Below are positions 5,894 to 10,047 of a DNA stretch of 10,047 nucleotides, piece after piece. The stretch comes from an uncultured Selenomonadaceae bacterium. GTDB taxonomy: Bacteria > Bacillota > Negativicutes > Selenomonadales > Selenomonadaceae. The stretch is taken from assembly GCA_905236785.1 (NCBI GenBank), contig CAJOQC010000062.1:1-10047 (forward strand). Direction: 5' to 3'. Numbering within the stretch: position 1 is the stretch's first letter; each line of letters begins with the position of its first letter. The notes beneath the pieces are model-generated. The model ran no database searches, had not been told where the DNA came from, and saw only the letters and a list, made by a program, of their open reading frames with translations. Position numbers and translations under genes: made by a program.

Positions 5894-8146
5894 TTATACT
5901 TTTTCAATGGGGGCGTATTTCTGCGTGAAGGCTTTTATACCGGCGGAGGGGAAGGCAATTTTAATTTCCGTTTCTTCCCCCGCAGGTTTTACCGCCACCA
6001 CCGTGCCGACACCGAATTTGTTGTGCCGCGCCTTGTCCCCCGCTTTCCATTCTATGCCAAGGTCGGGGCGGATTAAGCTACCGCCCCCTGTAGGCGTTTC
6101 TTTGGCGGCAACATTTTGCATTGCGGAAAAAGCCGATTGGGGCTTGCCGACAAAATGTGCGCCGCCGTAATTTTGACCAAAACCCAGGCCGGCGAAATTA
6201 AGGCGGGGTTTTGTTTTTTTCGTTTCTTCTATGTAGGCGGGGGGAATTTCGCTGACGAACCGCGAGATTTTGTAGCTGTTTTCCATGCCGTAAACCCGAC
6301 GGGTTTGGGCGTGGACAAGATAAAGCTCTTTTTCGGCGCGGGTTATGCCCACATAACAGGCGCGGCGTTCTTCTTCCATTGCGCTTTTTTCAAAAAGCGA
6401 GCGCGAATGGGGGAAAATGCCGTCGTCCATGCCCACCATAAAGACCACGGGGAACTCCAAGCCTTTGGCGGTATGGAGCGTCATAAGCGTCACTTGATCC
6501 TCGTTTTGCTCGGCGTTATCCAGGTCGGTGACAAGGGCAATTTGCGCCAAAAAATTCTCCAACGTCGGCTCGTTGTCGTTGGCAAATTCGGCGGCAACTC
6601 CCAAAAACTCCCGCAAATTTTCAAGGCGGGTGCGGTTTTCCACCGTGTCCTCTTCCTCAAGCTCCCGTTTGTAGCCGGATCTTTCCAAAATCTCCTTCGC
6701 CAAAGTTTCAACGTCCGCATCCGCCGCCAAGGCCATAAAGTCAAAAATCATGGCGGCGAAACTTTGCAGTTTTTGGGTAGCGCGGCTGTTTAGCCCCTCC
6801 ACCCCCGCCAAAACTTCCTCGTCGGCGATAACGTCAAAGGCGCTTATCCCGTTTTCGGCGGCGTAATCCAAAACCCTTTGCACCGTAGTTTGCCCGATGC
6901 CCCTTTTGGGTACGTTGATTATTCGCCCGAAACTTATGTTGTCCATGGGGTTATAAGCAAGGCGCAAATAGGCCATAATGTCCTTAATTTCCTTGCGGTC
7001 GTAGAACTTTAACCCGCCAACCACCGTGTAGGGGACGCCCGTGCGCATAAAATTTTCTTCGATAGCGCGGGACTGGGCGTTGGTGCGGTAAAGGATGGTT
7101 ACGTCGCTGTAGGGCATATTTTCTTCTTGGTGTTTTTTCTTGATGGTGTCGGACAAAAACTGCGCTTCGTCCCGTTCGTCAAGGGCGGTGTAGAGTTTTA
7201 TCTTGTTGCCTTCCCCATGGGTTGTCCACAGGTTTTTGGGCTTGCGGTTTTGATTGTTGGCAATAACGGCGTTGGCCGCCGCCAAAATATTTTTGGTGGA
7301 GCGATAATTTTGCTCAAGTTTTATGACCCGGGCATTGGGATAATCCTTCTCGAAGGACATGATGTTCTTTATATCCGCGCCGCGCCAACCGTAAATTGAT
7401 TGATCCGCATCCCCCACCACGCAAATGTTTTGGTGTTTTGCCGCCAAGAGTTTGGTTATCTCGTACTGAACCATGTTGGTGTCTTGGTACTCGTCAACCA
7501 AAATGTAGCGAAAACGCTCTTGATACTTTTCGCGAACGGCGGCATTTTTCTTTAGAAGTTCCACCGTAACCGCCAAAAGATCGTCAAAGTCAAGGGCGTT
7601 GTTTTCCTTCAGCCGCCGTTGATATTCGGCGTAAAGCTCGGCAATTTTCTTGTCATGAGTGCTCATGGCAAGAAAAGCCGTTTTTTGGGGGCTTTGGCTT
7701 TTGTTTTTCGCTTGGGAAATCGCCCCCAAAACCGCCCCCGCCGCGAACAATTTGCTGTCAAGGTTCGCATCCTTCACGCAGGATTTTATGAGCGTCTGGG
7801 AGTCGGCGGTGTCGTAGATGACGAAATTTTTCTTATACGGCTCAAGATGCTCAATCTCCATACGCAAAAACCGGGCGCAGAAGGAGTGAAAGGTGCTGAG
7901 CCACACGTCCCGCGCCGCCTTGCCGATAAGTTTTTCGGCGCGTTCTTTCATTTCGATGGCGGCTTTGTTGGTAAAGGTTATGGCCAAAATTTGCCAAGGC
8001 GACGCGCCTTTTTGCAGAAGATTGGCTATTCGATAGGTGAGGACGCGGGTTTTCCCCGAACCCGCGCCCGCCATTATGAGGAGCGGCCCTGCGGTACATT
8101 CCGCCGCCGCCCGTTGTTCTTTGTTTAATCCGTCAAGTATATCCAT
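5894..8146 (-). CDS. pcrA: ATP-dependent DNA helicase PcrA (UvrD/Rep family)
   Basis: PcrA is a 3'-5' superfamily 1A helicase for excision repair, removal of RecA filaments and clearing of replication-transcription conflicts. The 750-residue product has the full motif set: the Q-motif region LNKEQRAAA, Walker A AGAGSGKT (26-33), motif Ia ITFTNKAA, motif II VDEYQD (217-222), motif III GDADQSIYGWRGAD (245-258), motif IV QNYRST (279-284), motif V TLHTAKGLEFP, and motif VI VGITRAEKELYLV. The C-terminal GDKARHNKFGVGTVVAV is the Tudor-like domain that contacts RNA polymerase in PcrA, which favours PcrA over Rep or UvrD. Length is close to the usual 720-750. ATG 8146 directly follows the ppaC stop (TAAATG) with no visible Shine-Dalgarno sequence, so translation probably relies on ribosomes that finish ppaC. 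The usual Firmicutes partner ligA is not adjacent. Confidence 0.97.
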   Translation of the reverse strand: MDILDGLNKEQRAAAECTAGPLLIMAGAGSGKTRVLTYRIANLLQKGASPWQILAITFTNKAAIEMKERAEKLIGKAARDVWLSTFHSFCARFLRMEIEHLEPYKKNFVIYDTADSQTLIKSCVKDANLDSKLFAAGAVLGAISQAKNKSQSPQKTAFLAMSTHDKKIAELYAEYQRRLKENNALDFDDLLAVTVELLKKNAAVREKYQERFRYILVDEYQDTNMVQYEITKLLAAKHQNICVVGDADQSIYGWRGADIKNIMSFEKDYPNARVIKLEQNYRSTKNILAAANAVIANNQNRKPKNLWTTHGEGNKIKLYTALDERDEAQFLSDTIKKKHQEENMPYSDVTILYRTNAQSRAIEENFMRTGVPYTVVGGLKFYDRKEIKDIMAYLRLAYNPMDNISFGRIINVPKRGIGQTTVQRVLDYAAENGISAFDVIADEEVLAGVEGLNSRATQKLQSFAAMIFDFMALAADADVETLAKEILERSGYKRELEEEDTVENRTRLENLREFLGVAAEFANDNEPTLENFLAQIALVTDLDNAEQNEDQVTLMTLHTAKGLEFPVVFMVGMDDGIFPHSRSLFEKSAMEEERRACYVGITRAEKELYLVHAQTRRVYGMENSYKISRFVSEIPPAYIEETKKTKPRLNFAGLGFGQNYGGAHFVGKPQSAFSAMQNVAAKETPTGGGSLIRPDLGIEWKAGDKARHNKFGVGTVVAVKPAGEETEIKIAFPSAGIKAFTQKYAPIEKV

Positions 8147-9811
8147 TTAATTCACATTTATCCGTTTAACGGCCTCTGACAAGGGCGGTATCACCTGTTT
8201 TTTGCGGCTCATTACGCCGGGCAAATAGACATGAGTGCCGCTGGCATCCTTTTTGAAAGCCTCGCCGATAAGCGTGCGGGGCGAGCCGGTAAAGAGCAAA
8301 TTCGTCGCTTCTTCGATGATGTTCGTCACCATCATTATGCTCATGTCAAAGCCATCTTTCTTGCAGACTTCGTTCATGCTTTCGATGAGTTTGTCCTCCA
8401 TATCCATTACTTCCTTGAAGTCCATGACCGAAATCTGGCTGACCACAATTCGATAATCGCCGATTAAGAACTCCTTCATGTCGGTTTTTACTATTTCGCC
8501 GGGGGTCTTGTTGCCAAGTTTTGCGCCGGCTTTTAGCATATTAAGCCCGTATTCGTTTACGTCAACTCCGGCAATATCCGCAAGACGCATGGCTGTGTCT
8601 TTGTCCTTTTGGGTGCAAGTGGGGGACTTAAAAAGCACCGTGTCGGACAAAATCGCGCTTAACAACACTCCGGCAATGGATGGCGGAATGTCAATATCCC
8701 TGTGCCAATGCATATTCGCCACGATGGTGGCCGTGCAGCCCACCGGCTCTTGACGGGTGAAAATCGGCTCGCTTGTTTGGATGCCGCCCAAGCGGTGATG
8801 GTCGATTATCTCCAAAATTTTCGCTTCTTCGATGCCTTCCACGGCCTGTCCGCGCTCGTTGTGGTCCACCAATATGACGCGCTCGCGCTCCGGCATCATG
8901 AGGTTGTCTTTGCTGATAAGCCCCACCAACTGACCGTTTTCGATGACGGGGTAATTGCGATAATTTGTTTCGTCCATTGCGCCCTTTATATCCGAGAGCA
9001 AATCAAGGGGCTTAAAGCAAACGGGGTTTTCATGCATTATACGGCGAACGGGTACGCATTGATTTATGAGTCGTCCGCAGGTGTAGGTGTCGTATGGCGA
9101 GGACAAAACGAAAATATTCTTCCCTTGGGCTTCTTCGATTATTTCATGGGGGACTTGGCCGTTGCCGGTGACGATAATGCAGTCAATGCCCTGCTCTAAG
9201 ACCACGCGCAAGGTGTCCGGGTGACGGTCGCCGATAAGCACGATGTCGTGTTCGTTTATCACTTCGCGAATGGTGTCAACGCTCCCCGCGCCAATTCGTA
9301 CGTTGCCTTTTATGGTTTCACCTTCGTCGCCGGAGACCAAAACTTTGCTGTCCGTGGCGTGGATTATATCGCGGAAACGAACCCGCATATCCGCAAGGTT
9401 TTGCATACCAAGCTCTTGAAAGTAACGCCGCGCCAAATCGCTGACGGTGACAATGCCCACCAACACGCCCTTGCTGTCGGTGACGGGGATGGATTTTAGG
9501 TCGTTTTCCCGCATTATTTCCCCCAAACGGCGCAACGTGTCATGCTGGCGCACCACAATTCGGCAGTCCAAGGCCACGTCCTTTACCCGGGGGTAAAGGT
9601 CGGTTATTAAATGGGGCGGATCGACGCGAAAATGCTCCAACGCGTATTTGGTTTCGGGGTTAATTTGCCCCGCCCGCGCCGGCAGGGCGTTTACGCCCAA
9701 CTCCTGCTTAAGGTGGGCATAGCCTATGGCCGAACATATTGAATCCGTGTCGGGGTTTCGATGGCCTATAACATAAATGGGTTTGGGTTCTTTGGCTGTC
9801 TGACGTTTCAT
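8147..9811 (-). CDS. ppaC: Manganese-dependent inorganic pyrophosphatase, family II with CBS and DRTGG domains
   Basis: The enzyme splits pyrophosphate into two phosphates, pulling nucleic acid synthesis forward. The 554-residue product has the catalytic DHH domain interrupted by a regulatory insert. Residues 12-24 carry the metal site GHRNPDTDS (H17, D21, D23). CBS1 covers about 74-130, a DRTGG domain about 140-250 and CBS2 about 254-308. The DHH part then resumes with VDHNE (D316), DHH (337-339) and LSDTVLF (D390). The DHHA2 domain ends with SRKKQVIPP (535-543), whose basic residues bind substrate. CBS-PPases of this type are known to be inhibited by AMP or ADP and activated by ATP or diadenosine polyphosphates; that this one is so regulated is inferred. 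The start is ATG 9811, with GGGAGG 10 nt upstream. A longer in-frame start at 9949 lies inside a hairpin and upstream of the likely promoter. It is the first gene of the operon. Confidence 0.95.
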   Translation of the reverse strand: MKRQTAKEPKPIYVIGHRNPDTDSICSAIGYAHLKQELGVNALPARAGQINPETKYALEHFRVDPPHLITDLYPRVKDVALDCRIVVRQHDTLRRLGEIMRENDLKSIPVTDSKGVLVGIVTVSDLARRYFQELGMQNLADMRVRFRDIIHATDSKVLVSGDEGETIKGNVRIGAGSVDTIREVINEHDIVLIGDRHPDTLRVVLEQGIDCIIVTGNGQVPHEIIEEAQGKNIFVLSSPYDTYTCGRLINQCVPVRRIMHENPVCFKPLDLLSDIKGAMDETNYRNYPVIENGQLVGLISKDNLMMPERERVILVDHNERGQAVEGIEEAKILEIIDHHRLGGIQTSEPIFTRQEPVGCTATIVANMHWHRDIDIPPSIAGVLLSAILSDTVLFKSPTCTQKDKDTAMRLADIAGVDVNEYGLNMLKAGAKLGNKTPGEIVKTDMKEFLIGDYRIVVSQISVMDFKEVMDMEDKLIESMNEVCKKDGFDMSIMMVTNIIEEATNLLFTGSPRTLIGEAFKKDASGTHVYLPGVMSRKKQVIPPLSEAVKRINVN

Positions 9812-9821
9812 TTTCTCTGTG

Positions 9822-9827
9822 CCTCCC
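9822..9827 (-). promoter_or_regulatory. Ribosome-binding site of ppaC
   Basis: GGGAGG on the minus strand lies 10 nt before ATG 9811, where the protein begins to match the family (KPIYVIGHRNPD). It argues against the 46-residue in-frame extension to 9949. Confidence 0.65.
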
Positions 9828-9854
9828 GTTGCTCTATTTGAAAACTGTTTTTTA

Positions 9855-9883
9855 ATTTTACCGAATATTTTTAATTTCCGCAA
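9855..9883 (-). promoter_or_regulatory. Putative sigma-A-type promoter of the ppaC operon
   Basis: On the minus strand, TTGCGG (9883-9878, three of six consensus bases) and TAAAAT (9860-9855, five of six) are separated by exactly 17 bp in an AT-rich stretch. Transcription would begin near 9848, leaving a leader of about 37 nt before ppaC. It is the best match in the space between the hairpin and ppaC, and would serve the whole minus-strand block. It is a match by eye only. Confidence 0.5.
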
Positions 9884-9918
9884 GTTTTTCCGTCGGTCGT
9901 TAAAATTTTCTTTTGCAA

Positions 9919-9963
9919 AAAAACCATTCCCCATGAAAACTCGTTTCATGGGGAATGGTTTTT
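9919..9963. terminator. 45-nt near-perfect palindrome, likely intrinsic terminator
   Basis: Two perfectly complementary 20-base arms (9919-9938 and 9944-9963) enclose a 5-nt loop (ACTCG). The core pairs CCATTCCCCATGAAA with its complement, and the arms end in A-runs and T-runs. Either strand would therefore make a stem followed by U residues: minus-strand transcripts get about seven U (9917-9923), plus-strand transcripts about five. It most likely terminates a minus-strand gene to the right of the window and insulates the ppaC promoter. It ends exactly where the second repeat copy begins. Confidence 0.7.
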
Positions 9964-10047
9964 AGGGCATCTCTAAAAACTCGATTTTATACCTCCTCCC
10001 GTCGGCTTCGCCGACACCCTCCTCCAAGAGGAGGGCTTTTTTAAGCC
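9964..10047. repeat. Second copy of the dispersed repeat, cut by the window end
   Basis: Its first 21 bases (9964-9984) are identical to 828-848, and it lies in the same orientation. After a shorter, different spacer comes the same architecture as in the complete copy. A hairpin GTCGGC-TTC-GCCGAC (10001-10015) corresponds to GTCG/CGAC, and an 8-bp hairpin CCCTCCTC-CAA-GAGGAGGG (10017-10035) corresponds to the CCCC/GGGG one, with an ACACC linker-like junction between them in both. CTCCTCCC (9993-10000) could be the 5' arm of the outer stem, whose partner would lie beyond the window. The right terminal repeat is not visible. Confidence 0.75.
10017..10042 (+). terminator. Terminator-like hairpin inside the second repeat copy
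   Basis: An 8-bp GC-rich stem (10017-10024 with 10028-10035, loop CAA) is followed by C and six T (10037-10042), which fits a plus-strand intrinsic terminator. No plus-strand gene precedes it in view, so this may simply be part of the repeat's fold. Confidence 0.45.

Noticed and set aside
6116..6793. Long plus-strand open frame (225 codons) opposite pcrA
   Set aside because: It lies wholly within pcrA, whose helicase motifs are intact. The antisense product has no recognisable motif and a composition typical of a shadow of GC-rich codons.
8702..9199. Plus-strand open frame (165 codons) opposite ppaC
   Set aside because: It is antisense to the CBS/DRTGG and DHH regions of ppaC, where the minus-strand protein matches its family throughout.
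9812..9949. In-frame N-terminal extension of ppaC by 46 residues
   Set aside because: The start would lie inside the 45-nt palindrome and upstream of the likely promoter. The added residues do not resemble the family, and a ribosome-binding site supports ATG 9811.
1..10047. CRISPR array, toxin-antitoxin, phage or defence genes
   Set aside because: I saw no regularly spaced repeats and no toxin, phage or defence families. The two NYN proteins match chromosomal housekeeping RNase families, and neither is paired with an antitoxin-like gene.

Overview
The window holds ordinary chromosomal housekeeping genes of a Firmicutes-type bacterium. A CBS/DRTGG-type family II pyrophosphatase, PcrA, Rae1/YacP and a YtkL-like UPF0173 hydrolase all point that way. 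The HemW N-terminus with its F-P-S-W-A-G stretch and the general protein style suggest Negativicutes or a related gut Clostridia lineage. That placement is recall-based inference and is not secure. G+C looks close to half, with many GCC-rich codons, so long antisense shadow reading frames are common.

Layout: bases 1-828 are the 3' part of recG on the + strand. It converges on a tightly packed block of nine genes, all on the minus strand. In transcription order these are ppaC (9811-8147), pcrA (8146-5894), an NYN/LOTUS-type predicted RNase (5855-5100), a YacP/Rae1-type NYN nuclease (5084-4551), hemW (4554-3415), a UPF0173 metallo-hydrolase (3360-2674), miaA (2687-1722), dut (1747-1286) and an unrecognised 104-aa protein (1264-950). 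Four junctions touch or overlap (TAAATG, ATGA, 14 bp, 26 bp) and no internal terminator is obvious, so one operon started by a promoter before ppaC is likely.

The block mixes DNA upkeep (PcrA; RecG beyond the convergent end), nucleotide hygiene (dUTPase makes pyrophosphate, PpaC removes it), RNA processing or modification (two NYN nucleases, MiaA), heme handling (HemW) and two proteins of unknown role. No gene longer than the 104-aa protein is unrecognised.

The non-coding parts are the most unusual feature. A dispersed repeat occurs twice: complete between the convergent stop codons (about 829-949), and as a left-end copy running off the window (9964-10047). The copies share 21 identical bases at the left end but carry different sequence folded into the same kind of GC-rich hairpins. 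The complete copy has imperfect terminal inverted repeats, so it looks like a small non-autonomous mobile element that now also serves as a bidirectional terminator. The second copy lies directly against a near-perfect 45-nt palindrome (9919-9963). The other point worth a second look is the start of the NYN/LOTUS gene, where the only good ribosome-binding site is placed for an AUC codon. I found no CRISPR array, tRNA, rRNA, transposase gene or defence system.
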